This document shows positions 22,741-31,831 of a stretch of 64,000 nt of DNA, in pieces; the first letter of the stretch is position 1; every line of letters begins with the position of its first letter. Location of the stretch: positions 434,001 to 498,000 of the forward strand of contig NZ_JASERL010000003.1 in assembly GCF_030766935.1 (NCBI RefSeq), in the 5' to 3' direction. The notes beneath the pieces were generated by a model. The model worked only from the letters and a program-made list of their open reading frames with translations, did no database searches and was not told the DNA's origin. Origin of the DNA: Streptomyces sp. KL109B (GTDB lineage Bacteria; Actinomycetota; Actinomycetes; Streptomycetales; Streptomycetaceae). A program made the position numbers and the translations under genes.

Positions 22741-23457
22741 GTGACGGAGGCAGCAGAACTCCCCCCGGCTCCGGAGCAGGCCCGGACGGTATTCGGCGAG
22801 CGCTTCTCGGACGCGGTCCGGTACGCGGAGCTCCTCGCTGACGCGGGAGTGCAGCGTGGCCTCATCGGCCCTCGCGAGGTGCCGCGCCTATGGGAGCGAC
22901 ACATTCTGAACTGCGCCGTGCTCTCCGAGGTGGTCCCCGAGGACATCACCGTGTGCGACGTCGGCTCGGGAGCGGGCCTTCCGGGTATTCCGCTCGCCCT
23001 GGTCCGCCCGGACCTGAAGATCACCCTCCTTGAGCCCCTGCTCCGTCGTACGACCTTCCTGACCGAGGTCGTCGAGCTGCTCGGGCTCGACCATGTGACC
23101 GTGGTGCGGGGGCGGGCCGAGGAGGTCCTCGGCAAGTTGCCGCCCGTGCATGTCGTCACCGCTCGCGCCGTAGCCCCGCTGGACCGGCTGGCCGCGTGGG
23201 GCGTCCCCCTGCTCCGTCCGTACGGAGAGATGCTGGCGCTCAAGGGTGACACGGCCGAGGAGGAGCTCAAGAGTGCGGGCGCTGCCCTGAGCAAGCTGGG
23301 CGCGGTGGAGACTTCGGTGCTGCACGTCGGTGAGGGCGTCGTGGACCCCCTGTCGACCGTCGTGCGTGTGGAGGTCGGGGAGAGTCCCGGCGGTGTGCGC
23401 TTCGCTGCGAAGCGCGCCAAGGCGGCCCGCACGGGGCGTGCCCGGCGTAGGCGCTGA
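22741..23457 (+). CDS. rsmG: 16S rRNA (guanine-N7)-methyltransferase RsmG (GidB)
   Basis: A 238-residue SAM-dependent enzyme that methylates N7 of G527 (E. coli numbering) in 16S rRNA. The SAM loop [21 protein letters not shown] lies at about residues 71-91, and [20 protein letters not shown] is the conserved later block. Loss of RsmG is known to give low-level streptomycin resistance in Streptomyces. GGAAGGAC precedes the GTG. Confidence 0.95.
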   Translation: MTEAAELPPAPEQARTVFGERFSDAVRYAELLADAGVQRGLIGPREVPRLWERHILNCAVLSEVVPEDITVCDVGSGAGLPGIPLALVRPDLKITLLEPLLRRTTFLTEVVELLGLDHVTVVRGRAEEVLGKLPPVHVVTARAVAPLDRLAAWGVPLLRPYGEMLALKGDTAEEELKSAGAALSKLGAVETSVLHVGEGVVDPLSTVVRVEVGESPGGVRFAAKRAKAARTGRARRRR

Positions 23458-23540
23458 CGACCAGCAGTACTCCACAAAAGCTGTCAAACGTACCCATCTC
23501 GGGGTGTCGCGCGGGAGCGTATCCCGCTGCGGTGCATCGT

Positions 23541-23554
23541 GTTTCACGTGAAAC
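23541..23554. other. parS (exact)
   Basis: Exact GTTTCACGTGAAAC, the ParB-binding palindrome of Streptomyces, upstream of parA. If parA started at the upstream GTG 23539, the site would encode its first residues (FHVK). Confidence 0.92.
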
Positions 23555-23649
23555 GTCGCTCACTGCTGCAAGGCATCATCAGTCGCGGCCGCGCGGCGGC
23601 CGCTCCCCGCGACCGTAAACGCCTCGGATCCCCCGATACGGACACGGAG

Positions 23650-23676
23650 TTGTCCACAGAGGGGGATTCGTCCACA
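23650..23676 (+). promoter_or_regulatory. two DnaA boxes upstream of parA
   Basis: An exact TTGTCCACA (23650-23658) and TCGTCCACA (23668-23676) lie in the same direction 18 bp apart, between parS 23541 and the probable parA start. This suggests that DnaA may influence parAB transcription. The stretch 23458-23712 otherwise holds no gene. Confidence 0.65.
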
Positions 23677-23712
23677 GAAGCACGGGCCTCGCTGGTTCTT
23701 GACCCCGAAGGC

Positions 23713-24789
23713 ATGGGAGGCTCTGTTCATTGCGAGCCTGAAGTCGAGGAGAGTGAATCCTTGCGGTCCGACGCCAACATCGCGGGACCGATGACCGATC
23801 CGGTCCCCGGTCCCCGTACCGAGTCGCTGGGGGAGGATGTTTCACGTGAAACGCCGCCCCCGATGGACGACACACCCATCGGTCGTGCTGCCCAACTGGC
23901 GGTAGAAGCTCTCGGTCGCGCGGGCGAGGGCCTGCCGCGTCCGGAGCAGACCCGCGTCATGGTGGTGGCCAACCAGAAGGGCGGGGTCGGTAAGACCACG
24001 ACAACGGTCAACCTCGCCGCCTCACTTGCGCTGCACGGAGCACGCGTACTGGTGGTGGACCTGGACCCACAGGGCAATGCCTCCACGGCTCTGGGCGTCG
24101 ACCACCACTCCGAAGTGCCCTCCGTCTACGACGTGTTGGTCGACAGCAAGCCGCTCTCCGAAGTTGTCCAGCCCGTCCCTGACGTGGAAGGCCTCTTCTG
24201 CGCCCCGGCCACCATCGATCTCGCCGGTGCGGAGATCGAGCTGGTCTCTCTGGTCGCGCGGGAAAGCCGGCTGCAGCGCGCCCTCCAGGCGTACGAGCAG
24301 CCCCTGGACTACATCCTCATCGACTGCCCGCCGTCGCTCGGGCTCCTGACGATCAACGCCATGGTCGCCGGTGCGGAGGTTCTGATCCCGATCCAGTGCG
24401 AGTACTACGCGCTGGAGGGGCTCGGCCAGCTTCTGCGGAATGTGGATCTCGTGCGCGGGCACCTCAACCCCGCTCTCCACGTATCCACGATCCTCCTCAC
24501 GATGTACGACGGACGGACTCGGCTGGCTTCCCAGGTCGCAGATGAAGTCCGTAACCACTTCGCGGGCGAGGTCCTTCGGACGAGCATTCCGCGTTCAGTG
24601 CGCATCTCCGAGGCGCCGAGTTATGGGCAGACCGTGTTGACCTACGATCCAGGGTCGAGCGGTGCGCTCTCCTACCTCGAAGCGGCGCGAGAGATGGCGC
24701 TGCGTGGAGTCGGGATTCACTACGACGCCCAGAACGCCCACACGGGCACTCAACTTGACCAGCAGAGTACGGCGGAGGGGATTCAGTGA
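23713..24789 (+). CDS. parA: chromosome-partitioning ATPase ParA
   Basis: A 358-residue deviant-Walker ATPase. [14 protein letters not shown] lies at about residues 89-102, [10 protein letters not shown] follows, and the Walker B-like segment is [14 protein letters not shown]-bound dimers bind DNA and move ParB-parS complexes; in Streptomyces, ParA also links the origin to the growing hyphal tip (known from the family). The start is uncertain: ATG 23713 gives the length I recall for S. coelicolor ParA, TTG 23761 has a better ribosome site (GAGGAG), and GTG 23539 lies in parS. A parS site within the N-terminal coding part encodes VSRET. parB overlaps its stop. Confidence 0.95.
   Translation: MGGSVHCEPEVEESESLRSDANIAGPMTDPVPGPRTESLGEDVSRETPPPMDDTPIGRAAQLAVEALGRAGEGLPRPEQTRVMVVANQKGGVGKTTTTVNLAASLALHGARVLVVDLDPQGNASTALGVDHHSEVPSVYDVLVDSKPLSEVVQPVPDVEGLFCAPATIDLAGAEIELVSLVARESRLQRALQAYEQPLDYILIDCPPSLGLLTINAMVAGAEVLIPIQCEYYALEGLGQLLRNVDLVRGHLNPALHVSTILLTMYDGRTRLASQVADEVRNHFAGEVLRTSIPRSVRISEAPSYGQTVLTYDPGSSGALSYLEAAREMALRGVGIHYDAQNAHTGTQLDQQSTAEGIQ
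23839..23852. other. parS (exact), inside parA
   Basis: Exact GTTTCACGTGAAAC within the non-conserved N-terminal region of parA, encoding VSRET. Confidence 0.92.
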
Positions 24790-25892
24790 GCGAGCGACGG
24801 AGGGGCCTTGGCCGAGGACTCGGCGCGCTGATTCCGGCTGCCCCCACACCTGAGAAGGCGGCTCCGACGACCCAGCAGTCGGGCGGAGCGTCGACGTCTC
24901 CCGCCTCTGTGCCGGTGCTGACATCGGAGCGCGGCGTGGCGGCCGCAAAGGTGGCAGCGTTGTCGCAGCCGCCTGTTTCACGGGAAACCGAGCAGCCGGC
25001 GGCCCCTGCGGCCGACGACTTCGAGCGTCCCGCGGGAGCGCATTTCGCCGAGCTGCCGCTCGACACCATCACGCCCAACCCGCGCCAGCCGCGTGAGGTG
25101 TTCGACGAGGACGCTCTCGCTGAACTCATCACGTCCATCAAGGAAGTCGGGCTGCTGCAGCCTGTCGTCGTTCGACAGGTGGGCGCCGGCAACTACGAAC
25201 TCATCATGGGCGAGCGGCGCTGGAGGGCCTGCCGTGAGGCGGGACTCGAGCGCATCCCGGCCATCGTGCGCGCCACGGACGACGAGAAGCTCCTCCTCGA
25301 CGCGCTGCTCGAGAATCTGCACCGTGCGCAGCTGAACCCGCTGGAAGAGGCCGCCGCTTACGACCAGTTGCTCAAGGACTTCAACTGCACGCACGATCAG
25401 CTGGCGGACCGGATCGGCCGGTCCCGCCCGCAGGTGTCCAACACCCTGCGGCTGCTGAAGCTTTCGCCGGCCGTTCAGCGTCGAGTGGCCGCGGGTGTGC
25501 TGTCGGCGGGCCACGCGCGTGCCCTGCTCTCCGTGGAGGACTCGGAGGAGCAGGACCGGCTGGCCCACCGCATCGTCGCCGAAGGGCTCTCGGTGCGCGC
25601 CGTCGAGGAGATCGTGACGCTCATGGGCTCGCACCCCAAGAGCTCGTCGAAGGCGAAGGGGCCGCGGGCCGGTACCCGTGTCTCCCCGGCGTTGAGCGAT
25701 CTGGCCACGCGGCTGTCCGACCGGTTCGAGACTCGGGTGAAGGTCGACCTGGGGCAGAAGAAGGGCAAGATCGTCGTCGAGTTCGCCTCGATGGACGACC
25801 TGTCGCGCATCCTCGGCTCCCTCGCTCCGGGCGAGGGACCGGTGCTCCAGAACGGCCTCCCTGAGGAGACCGAAGAGGACGAGCAGGGCTGA
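24786..25892 (+). CDS. parB: chromosome-partitioning protein ParB
   Basis: A 368-residue CTP-dependent DNA clamp that loads at parS and spreads over the origin region. The ParB/Srx domain starts near residue 78 ([18 protein letters not shown]) and includes [13 protein letters not shown] (about 142-154). The central helix-turn-helix [20 protein letters not shown] (about 205-224) reads parS. The C-terminal dimerisation domain is [21 protein letters not shown]. The GTG start overlaps the parA stop (GTGA). A one-mismatch parS lies in its N-terminal coding part. Confidence 0.97.
   Translation: MSERRRGLGRGLGALIPAAPTPEKAAPTTQQSGGASTSPASVPVLTSERGVAAAKVAALSQPPVSRETEQPAAPAADDFERPAGAHFAELPLDTITPNPRQPREVFDEDALAELITSIKEVGLLQPVVVRQVGAGNYELIMGERRWRACREAGLERIPAIVRATDDEKLLLDALLENLHRAQLNPLEEAAAYDQLLKDFNCTHDQLADRIGRSRPQVSNTLRLLKLSPAVQRRVAAGVLSAGHARALLSVEDSEEQDRLAHRIVAEGLSVRAVEEIVTLMGSHPKSSSKAKGPRAGTRVSPALSDLATRLSDRFETRVKVDLGQKKGKIVVEFASMDDLSRILGSLAPGEGPVLQNGLPEETEEDEQG
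24975..24988. other. parS-like site (one mismatch), inside parB
   Basis: GTTTCACGGGAAAC differs from parS at one position. It encodes VSRET in the variable N-terminal part of parB. Confidence 0.6.
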
Positions 25893-25913
25893 CCAACGCA
25901 CTGTCGTGAACAG

Positions 25914-25954
25914 GAGCGGGCCGTGTCCGGTGTGTACCGGAACACGGCCCGCTC
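25914..25954 (+). terminator. terminator of parAB
   Basis: A 13-bp perfect stem (25914-25926 with 25942-25954) has an inner CCGGT/ACCGG stem and is followed by TTTGCTTTT, 22 bp after parB. It is a strong intrinsic terminator. Confidence 0.85.
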
Positions 25955-26049
25955 TTTGCTTTTCTACGGTATCGACGCAATCCCATCGTGGTTACGATGC
26001 GACGGGAAGAGCGCATCCACCCGGCGGCACCTCATACAGGAGGCGGGTC

Positions 26050-26307
26050 ATGCGATCGGTGAGTCGCACCGGACTGATGACCGCAGGTCTCGGCCTGGGA
26101 GCAGTCGGCGGATTCGTCGGCAGCCTGCTCAGGGAACGGAGCGCTCTGACAGCCGCCCGCGCAGCGGCGGGCGAAGGAAGCGAGGAACTGCCTTCATGGG
26201 GCGTCGGCTCGTACCGCTCACGCTGGACAACCTCCCGGACCTCCCCAAGCGATGCCGCTCATGCGTCTTCTGGGAACTGGACCCGGTCAGCGGCCAGGCC
26301 GCGGTAA
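26050..26307 (+). CDS. possible small hydrophobic protein overlapping the acetyltransferase gene
   Basis: An 85-codon frame starts at ATG 26050, only 6-7 bp after a strong GGAGG ribosome site. The first 35 residues include a glycine-rich hydrophobic helix (TGLMTAGLGLGAVGGFVGSL) then RERSAL. The remainder overlaps the start of the GNAT gene (26196) in another frame and looks like shadow coding. The true protein could be short-lived, or serve to couple translation into the acetyltransferase. No family is recognised. Confidence 0.4.
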   Translation: MRSVSRTGLMTAGLGLGAVGGFVGSLLRERSALTAARAAAGEGSEELPSWGVGSYRSRWTTSRTSPSDAAHASSGNWTRSAARPR

Positions 26308-26813
26308 AGGCGGGCACGTCCGAACTGGAGAAGGAGTCCTGGATCTCCGCTGTCCTGCTGGAGTGGGGTTCCTGCGGACGCGTCGTCTACGTGGATGACG
26401 TCCCGGTCGGCTTCGTGCTCTACGCGCCGCCCGCGTACGTCCCTCGGTCCACGGCCTTCCCGACGAGTCCGGTGTCCCCGGACGCCGTTCAGCTCATGAC
26501 GGCCTGGATCTCGCCGGACTATCAAGGGCAGGGCCTGGGCCGGGTCATTGTGCAGACCGTCGCGAAGGACCTGCTGCGTCGGGGCTTCAAGGCGATCGAG
26601 GCATTCGGTGACGCGCGATGGAAGGGGCCCGCCTGTCTGCTTCCCGCTGACCATCTACTGGCGGTTGGATTCAAGACCGTACGACCCCACCCCTCGTACC
26701 CCCGGCTGCGCCTGGAACTGCGGACGACGCTGTCCTGGAAGGAAGACGTCGAGATGGCGCTGGATCGGCTTCTGGGAGCCGTACAGAAGGAACCGGCGCT
26801 CCGGCCCCTGTGA
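26196..26813 (+). CDS. GNAT family N-acetyltransferase
   Basis: A 205-residue protein with a GNAT acyl-CoA-binding core (LMTAWISPDYQGQGLGRVIVQT, about residues 92-113) preceded by LPKRCRSCVFWELDPVSG, a Cys-containing N-terminal stretch conserved in this origin-proximal family. The later part, KGPACLLPADHLLAVGFKTVRPH, completes the fold. The substrate is not predictable. It follows parB and converges on trxA. The ATG at 26196 has GAGG upstream at a rather long spacing; upstream starts in this frame are less plausible. Confidence 0.85.
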   Translation: MGRRLVPLTLDNLPDLPKRCRSCVFWELDPVSGQAAVKAGTSELEKESWISAVLLEWGSCGRVVYVDDVPVGFVLYAPPAYVPRSTAFPTSPVSPDAVQLMTAWISPDYQGQGLGRVIVQTVAKDLLRRGFKAIEAFGDARWKGPACLLPADHLLAVGFKTVRPHPSYPRLRLELRTTLSWKEDVEMALDRLLGAVQKEPALRPL

Positions 26814-26825
26814 TGGGTCATGCAA

Positions 26826-26863
26826 CGAGAGAGGGCCAACCCGAAGGGGTTGGCCCTCTCTCG
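26826..26863. terminator. bidirectional terminator between GNAT gene and trxA
   Basis: A perfect 17-bp stem (26826-26842 with 26847-26863, loop GAAG) lies between the convergent GNAT and trxA genes, with parS 26865 immediately beside it. Confidence 0.85.
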
Positions 26864-26864
26864 T

Positions 26865-26878
26865 GTTTCACGTGAAAC
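26865..26878. other. parS (exact), between GNAT gene and trxA
   Basis: Exact GTTTCACGTGAAAC, one base after the 17-bp terminator hairpin in the convergent intergenic gap. Confidence 0.92.
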
Positions 26879-26911
26879 AACGGCTGCCGTCCATGGAACG
26901 GCGTCGCCTGA

Positions 26912-27244
26912 TTACTCGGCGATGAAGTCCTCGAGGTCGCGCACGATGGCGGCCTTGGGCTTGGCACCGACGATGGTCTTGGCGACCTCGCCGCCCTGGT
27001 ACACGTTCAGGGTCGGGATCGACATGACGCCGTACTTGGCTGCCGTGCCCGGGTTCTCGTCGATGTTGAGCTTGACGACCTCGATCTTGTCGCCGTGCTC
27101 AGCGGCGATGGCCTCGAGCGACGGCGCGATCTGGCGGCACGGACCGCACCAGGCGGCCCAGAAGTCGACCAGGACGGGCTTGTCGCTCTTCAGGACGGCC
27201 TCGTCGAAGGTGTCGTCCGTAACGTTCTTCAGGTTGCCGGCCAC
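26912..27244 (-). CDS. trxA: thioredoxin
   Basis: A 110-residue thioredoxin with active site WCGPC (Cys33, Cys36) and cis-proline region MSIPTLNVYQGG. It reduces cytoplasmic disulfides and is itself reduced by TrxB, encoded 49 bp upstream. GTG 27244 follows AGGAG. It is the last gene of the leftward envelope/redox operon. Confidence 0.96.
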   Translation of the reverse strand: MAGNLKNVTDDTFDEAVLKSDKPVLVDFWAAWCGPCRQIAPSLEAIAAEHGDKIEVVKLNIDENPGTAAKYGVMSIPTLNVYQGGEVAKTIVGAKPKAAIVRDLEDFIAE

Positions 27245-27293
27245 AGCAGGCTCCTCATTTCTCGGGGGATACGTAGGTGGGAGTGTTCGGGGG

Positions 27294-28271
27294 TCAGACG
27301 CCGGCGGTCTGGGTCTTCTCCGGCTCGGCGGCCTCGCCGTCGGAGAGCGCGGCCAGGAAGCGCTCGGCGTCGAGAGCGGCGGAGCAGCCGGTGCCGGCCG
27401 CCGTGATCGCCTGCCGGTAGGTGTGGTCCACGACGTCACCGGCGCCGAAGACACCGGAGAGGTTTGTGCGCGTCGACGGCGCCTCGACCTTCAGGTAGCC
27501 CTCGTCGTCCAGCTCCAGCTGACCCTTGAAGAGCTCGGTGCGCGGGTCGTGGCCGATCGCGATGAACAGGCCCGTCACCGGAAGCTCGGAGGTCTCGCCC
27601 GTCTTGAGGTTGCGCAGCGTCAGACCGGAGAGCTTCTGCTCGCCCTTGACCTCGGCGACCTCGCTGTCCCAGACGAACTTGATCTTCGGGTCGGCGAAGG
27701 CGCGCTCCTGCATCGCCTTGGAGGCACGCAGGGTGTCGCGGCGGTGCACGATCGTCACGGACTTGGCGAAGCGCGACAGGAAGGTGGCCTCCTCCATCGC
27801 GGTGTCGCCGCCGCCGATCACGGCGATGTCCTGGTCCTTGAAGAAGAAGCCGTCGCAGGTCGCGCACCAGGAGACGCCGCGGCCGGAGAGCGCGTCCTCG
27901 TTGGGGAGGCCGAGCTTGCGGTGCTGGGAGCCGGTGGTGACGATGACGGTCTTCGCGCGGTGCACGGTGCCCGCGGTGTCCGTCACGGTCTTGATCTCGC
28001 CGCTCAGGTCGACGGACACGATGTCGTCGGGGACGAGCTCGGCGCCGAAGCGCTCGGCCTGTCCGCGCATGTTGTCCATGAGCTCGGGGCCCATGATGCC
28101 GTCCTGGAACCCGGGGAAGTTCTCCACCTCGGTCGTGTTCATCAGCGCGCCACCAGCGGTGACGGCACCTTCGAACACGAGCGGCTTCAGCGACGCGCGC
28201 GCGGTGTAGAGCGCCGCCGTGTAGCCGGCGGGCCCGGAGCCGATGATGATCACGTTACGGACGTCGCTCAC
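27294..28271 (-). CDS. trxB: thioredoxin reductase
   Basis: A 325-residue FAD/NADPH enzyme. The FAD loop [16 protein letters not shown] starts at residue 11, the redox centre CATC is at about 136-139, and the NADPH loop [14 protein letters not shown] follows. The C-terminus has [21 protein letters not shown] 28271 follows GAGGAA. It regenerates reduced TrxA. The location downstream of an ECF sigma/anti-sigma pair suggests stress control. Confidence 0.96.
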   Translation of the reverse strand: MSDVRNVIIIGSGPAGYTAALYTARASLKPLVFEGAVTAGGALMNTTEVENFPGFQDGIMGPELMDNMRGQAERFGAELVPDDIVSVDLSGEIKTVTDTAGTVHRAKTVIVTTGSQHRKLGLPNEDALSGRGVSWCATCDGFFFKDQDIAVIGGGDTAMEEATFLSRFAKSVTIVHRRDTLRASKAMQERAFADPKIKFVWDSEVAEVKGEQKLSGLTLRNLKTGETSELPVTGLFIAIGHDPRTELFKGQLELDDEGYLKVEAPSTRTNLSGVFGAGDVVDHTYRQAITAAGTGCSAALDAERFLAALSDGEAAEPEKTQTAGV

Positions 28272-28390
28272 GGCTTGATTCCTCGTCTCTGCGGGACTGC
28301 TGCGTACTGCCTGGGGAGGCCCCTTGGGAGGACTCTCACCCCACCCAACGGATCCTACGGGGCATGCATTCCCGACGTGCCCGGGCACAC

Positions 28391-29245
28391 CTAGTGAGTG
28401 CTCTTGGGTGCTCCTGAGGCGCGGTCGTAATCGTGCCGGTACAGCAGCGTGCCCGTGGAGGAGGGCTTGCCGACGCAGGAGGAGTCCACGACGAAGGCCG
28501 TCACCTGGTGGGCAGGGTCGGTCTTGTGGGGCAGCACGACGAGGTAGGCATTCTTCCCCTCGTACGTGCCTGTCTCCGCGGCGAGTGGGTCCTCGTTCCG
28601 GTGGGTGCCGAGTTGGACGCACGGGGGCACCGAGGGGGCGCGCTTCTGCATCGGCGCGTTCGTGCCCTGGGTGGCGGGGCCGTTGTTCTCCGTGCTGAGG
28701 GACGGCGAGCCGAGCAGCGACGTGACCCTGGTCTCCAAGGTGTCCTTGGCGAAGGTCGATGTGGTGCCGCTGTCGCTTCCGGTGCTCCTGTGCGCGGTCG
28801 GGGTCCCGCCCTCGTCGTTCTGGATGAGCATGGCCCCCACGCCGATCGCGGCGACGGTCAGGACAGCTCCGAGTACGGCTCCGGTGCGCCTTCGGGTGCC
28901 GCGTGGCTTGCGCCCCGGCCCGGTACCGGCGTGCGGGTGCCCGGCAGGACGGTCGACGGCCGCGGTCGATGTTTCACGTGAAACGGGCCCCGTTTCACGG
29001 TCGACCTCGGCGGCCAGTGCCGCGTCGATCCGGCTCGCGATCTCCTCGGGCATGCTCGGCGGACCCGGCACGGTGCCGAGCGTGCCCCGGATCTCCTCCA
29101 GGGACGCGAGGACGTCGGCACAGAGCGCGCAGCCGTCGAGGTGCTGCTGTATGTCCGACGTACGGGTGGGAGGCAGCAGGCCCTCGGCGAGGTCGGAGAT
29201 CTCGGTGACCTCCGGGTGCTCTGCCGTGTCGGTCGTGGATGTCAC
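28391..29245 (-). CDS. membrane anti-sigma factor (zinc-type) for the adjacent ECF sigma
   Basis: A 284-residue protein whose N-terminus has the zinc anti-sigma motif H-x3-C-x2-C (HLDGCALC, His35, Cys39, Cys42). A disordered linker is followed by one transmembrane helix ([20 protein letters not shown], about 118-140) and an extracytoplasmic domain with a Cys pair (PPCVQLG and SSCVG). The GTG start overlaps the sigma stop (GTGA), typical of a cognate pair. The S. coelicolor equivalent is, as I recall, RstA for SigT. The linker carries VSRET, encoded by a parS site. Confidence 0.86.
   Translation of the reverse strand: MTSTTDTAEHPEVTEISDLAEGLLPPTRTSDIQQHLDGCALCADVLASLEEIRGTLGTVPGPPSMPEEIASRIDAALAAEVDRETGPVSRETSTAAVDRPAGHPHAGTGPGRKPRGTRRRTGAVLGAVLTVAAIGVGAMLIQNDEGGTPTAHRSTGSDSGTTSTFAKDTLETRVTSLLGSPSLSTENNGPATQGTNAPMQKRAPSVPPCVQLGTHRNEDPLAAETGTYEGKNAYLVVLPHKTDPAHQVTAFVVDSSCVGKPSSTGTLLYRHDYDRASGAPKSTH
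28971..28984. other. parS (exact), inside the anti-sigma gene
   Basis: Exact GTTTCACGTGAAAC within the linker-coding part of the anti-sigma gene, encoding VSRET on the minus strand. Confidence 0.92.
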
Positions 29246-29955
29246 GCTCGCCCACCTCCGCCCTTCACCGCAGCCGAATCGCTTGGTCCTGCCTCGTCAC
29301 GAGGCCCCGCTGCCGGTGGGACGGATGTCCCCTGCGCCCGGTTCCTTCCTGGGAGCGGGTTCTCGCCACTCTCCGCGCGTCCGTTCTCCGTGCGGAGGTG
29401 CGTCAGGAGCGGGAGCAGTTTGGCTCTGCCGCGTGCGCAGCGACTCTTGACCGTGCCTGTGGGCACGTCGAGGATCCGGGCGGCTTCGGCCACTGGGTAC
29501 CCCTGCATGTCGACGAGGACGAGGGCCGCCCGCTGCTCGCTCGGCAGGACCGAGAGGGCCTCCAGGAGCTGGCGGTGCAGATCGTCCCGCTCCACGGGGG
29601 CGTCCGCGGATTCGTGGGGCTCCAGAAGCTGGTCCAGGCGGTCGGCGTCGTCGACGGGGGCGGTCCTGCGGGAGGCCATCTTGCGGGCCCGGTCCAGGCA
29701 GGCGTTCACCGTGATGCGGTGCAGCCAGGTCGTCACCGCGGACTGGCCGCGGAAGGTGTGGGCCGCCCGGTAGGCCGAGACGAGGGCGTCCTGCACCGCG
29801 TCCGCGGCTTCTTCCCGGTCCCCCAGCGTCCGCAGGGCCACGGCCCAGAGGCGGTCCCGGTGCCGCCGTACAAGCTCACCGAAGGCATCCTTGTCGCCCG
29901 CGACATGGCGGGTGAGGAGGTCCTGGTCGCTCGCTTCGCCGTAGGCGTCGTCCAC
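29242..29955 (-). CDS. sigM: ECF-family RNA polymerase sigma factor (SigM/SigT type)
   Basis: A 237-residue ECF sigma factor. Region 2 spans about residues 10-80 (DAFGELVRRHRDRLWAVALR and FRGQSAVTTWLHRITVNACLD). Region 4 spans about 115-170 (LSVLPSEQRAALVLVDMQGY, then EAARILDVPTGTVKSRCARG). A Pro/Gly-rich tail follows. GTG 29955 follows GGAGGGGG. It is placed with trxBA as mycobacterial sigM is; the S. coelicolor counterpart has been studied as SigT, so the name is by position rather than proven function. Its activity should be restrained by the downstream anti-sigma factor. Confidence 0.9.
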   Translation of the reverse strand: MDDAYGEASDQDLLTRHVAGDKDAFGELVRRHRDRLWAVALRTLGDREEAADAVQDALVSAYRAAHTFRGQSAVTTWLHRITVNACLDRARKMASRRTAPVDDADRLDQLLEPHESADAPVERDDLHRQLLEALSVLPSEQRAALVLVDMQGYPVAEAARILDVPTGTVKSRCARGRAKLLPLLTHLRTENGRAESGENPLPGRNRAQGTSVPPAAGPRDEAGPSDSAAVKGGGGRA

Positions 29956-29989
29956 TGTCGAACCCCCTCCCCGTGGTGAGTCCCGCCCG

Positions 29990-31711
29990 TCAGCCGGTGA
30001 ACTCCACGTCGGTGATGCCCTGCTTGTAGCCCGCGCTGCTGTACCCATCCTGGCTCGCGTGGGGCAGGGCGGTCAGCCAGACGAGTACATAGCGCGTCTT
30101 GACCGGGTCATCGGCCGTGATCTTGGCGGAGGTCTTCGTCGACTCGGTCTTGGACCCGATCTGCTTCAGGCCGGACACCGAGCCCGGATTGAGTGAGGGC
30201 GCGGCGTACAGGGAGACCGTGGTGTGGTCGCCGCCGTACCGGAGCCCTATCGACGCGGCCGACACGTCCTTCTCGGAGCCGAGGTCGTAGACGATGCCGA
30301 CGCCTGGCTTGATGACCATCTTGGGGCCGTCCACGAAGGACTTGGTCCGCCAGTACGTGGACTTGCTGTCGTCGTAGGTCTTGTCGACGTCGTCCGCGGC
30401 CTGGGCGTCGCCCTCGGCGACGTACTCCTTGGCGCTCTGGATGGCGATCGGCTTCGCGTCCGGCTTGCCGTCCTTGCCGCTGTCGTCGGAGCTGTCGGAG
30501 GACCCGGAGCTGCCTGTGTTGTTGCGGTCCATGAGCGCGTCCGCGAGCTGCCAGCTGCCGAGGCCGAGGGCCGCGATGAGCAGCGCGGAGACGGCCCACT
30601 TGAGAGCCTTGCCGGTACGGCTGTGCAGGGGTGGCGGCGGGGTGGGGACGGGCTGGGTGGCGCGCGGGGTCGAGCGGCCGTAGCTCCCCTGCTGGTACGT
30701 GGTCCGCTGGTACTCCGGCGGCGCGGTGAAGGCGGGCTCCGGCGGGCGGATCTTCGGCATCTCGCCGATGGCCTTCACCAGGTCCTCCGGCGTGGTGCAC
30801 GGGGGCTCCTGGCGGGACGCGGTCGCCCCGTCGTTGGCGAGCGCGCGCATGGCGAGCTCGGCGAGGCCGCGGTGGACGCCTGCGCGCACCTGGTCGGGGG
30901 CGATGAGCCCGACGTCCTTCGGTAGCCCTGACAGGCCGTAGGCGTCCTCCTCGTACGGCCAGCGCTGGGTCAGGGAGGCGTACAGGAGGGCGCCGATCGC
31001 CTCGGTGTCGGCGCGCTGCGGGGTGTCGCAGGTGATGCCGCGCAGCGCCGCGTTCACGGCGAGGCCGCGGATGCGCCACTGCCCGGTGGAGGTGCGAAGG
31101 ACGGCGCTCGGCGTGAGGCGCAGATGGGCGAGGCCCTCGCGATGGGCGGCGGCCATGGCGTGGGAGACCTGGCTGACCATCTGGTACGCGTCGTGGGCCT
31201 CGAGGGGGCCGAGCGCGAGCAGGGCGGTCAGCTCCGTCGCGTCGGGCAGCCACTCGTGGACGACGTAGACGAGGTCGTTCTCCTCGACCGCGTCAAGCAC
31301 CTGCACGAAGCGGGGGTCGCCGAGGAGGGCCGAGGAGCGGGCGGCGGCGAGCACCGAACGGCCCCTGGGGTGGTCGGCGGGGAGGATGTGCACGCCGACG
31401 GCACGGCGGAGTTTCTCGTCCACCGCACGCCAGCTGCTGAAACCGTCCAGACGGGTGACGCACTCCTCGAGGCGATAGCGCCTCGCGAGCTTGTGGCCGC
31501 TGTGCAGCTCGGGCGGCGACGAGGCGCCGGGGCTCAGATGAGTCCCCGTTTCCGCGGTGTCCGCGTTCTCCTCGCGCGCCGGCGCGTCCTGCTCCCCGGT
31601 CTCGGCCACCCCGTCGGCCGTGGCCTGCTCCGCCTTGTCCGCCTTGGCGGTCAGCGGTTCGTCACCGCTGTTGTCGGCCACGTCGACGGCAGCCGTGCTC
31701 CGTTCCGCCAC
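29990..31711 (-). CDS. pseudokinase-like membrane protein with extracytoplasmic beta domain
   Basis: A 573-residue protein. An acidic N-terminal tail (about 1-65) precedes a Hanks-kinase-like fold (about 75-310). The VAIK lysine is missing (VGVHIL) and the catalytic loop HREGLAHLRLTPSAVLR lacks the HRD aspartate, so catalysis is not expected. A Pro-rich segment, a transmembrane helix (about 366-388) and an outside Ser/Asp linker follow. A C-terminal discoidin-like domain reads YDLGSEKDVSAASIGLRYGG and TRYVLVWLTALP. It follows murJ in the operon. In mycobacteria a related pseudokinase is fused to MurJ (MviN) and binds FhaA; here it is a separate gene. GTG 31711 follows AGGAACG. Confidence 0.88.
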   Translation of the reverse strand: MAERSTAAVDVADNSGDEPLTAKADKAEQATADGVAETGEQDAPAREENADTAETGTHLSPGASSPPELHSGHKLARRYRLEECVTRLDGFSSWRAVDEKLRRAVGVHILPADHPRGRSVLAAARSSALLGDPRFVQVLDAVEENDLVYVVHEWLPDATELTALLALGPLEAHDAYQMVSQVSHAMAAAHREGLAHLRLTPSAVLRTSTGQWRIRGLAVNAALRGITCDTPQRADTEAIGALLYASLTQRWPYEEDAYGLSGLPKDVGLIAPDQVRAGVHRGLAELAMRALANDGATASRQEPPCTTPEDLVKAIGEMPKIRPPEPAFTAPPEYQRTTYQQGSYGRSTPRATQPVPTPPPPLHSRTGKALKWAVSALLIAALGLGSWQLADALMDRNNTGSSGSSDSSDDSGKDGKPDAKPIAIQSAKEYVAEGDAQAADDVDKTYDDSKSTYWRTKSFVDGPKMVIKPGVGIVYDLGSEKDVSAASIGLRYGGDHTTVSLYAAPSLNPGSVSGLKQIGSKTESTKTSAKITADDPVKTRYVLVWLTALPHASQDGYSSAGYKQGITDVEFTG

Positions 31712-31831
31712 CGTCGTTCCTGCCTCCCCATCCGTTGCGCTCACTCCGACGCCAAAGCCAATTGTGCCCACAGTCCGGCGCTATGCACGACACGCGATGG
31801 CCGCCGAAGGTTGCACGCAGTTCCGGACGAC

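Noticed and set aside
23539..23712. N-terminal extension of ParA starting at GTG 23539
   Set aside because: It would begin inside a parS site and run through two DnaA boxes with unconserved-looking sequence; a later start is more likely.
28988..29001. Half-site GTTTCACGGTCGAC near parS 28971
   Set aside because: Only the left half matches parS; the right half has several mismatches.
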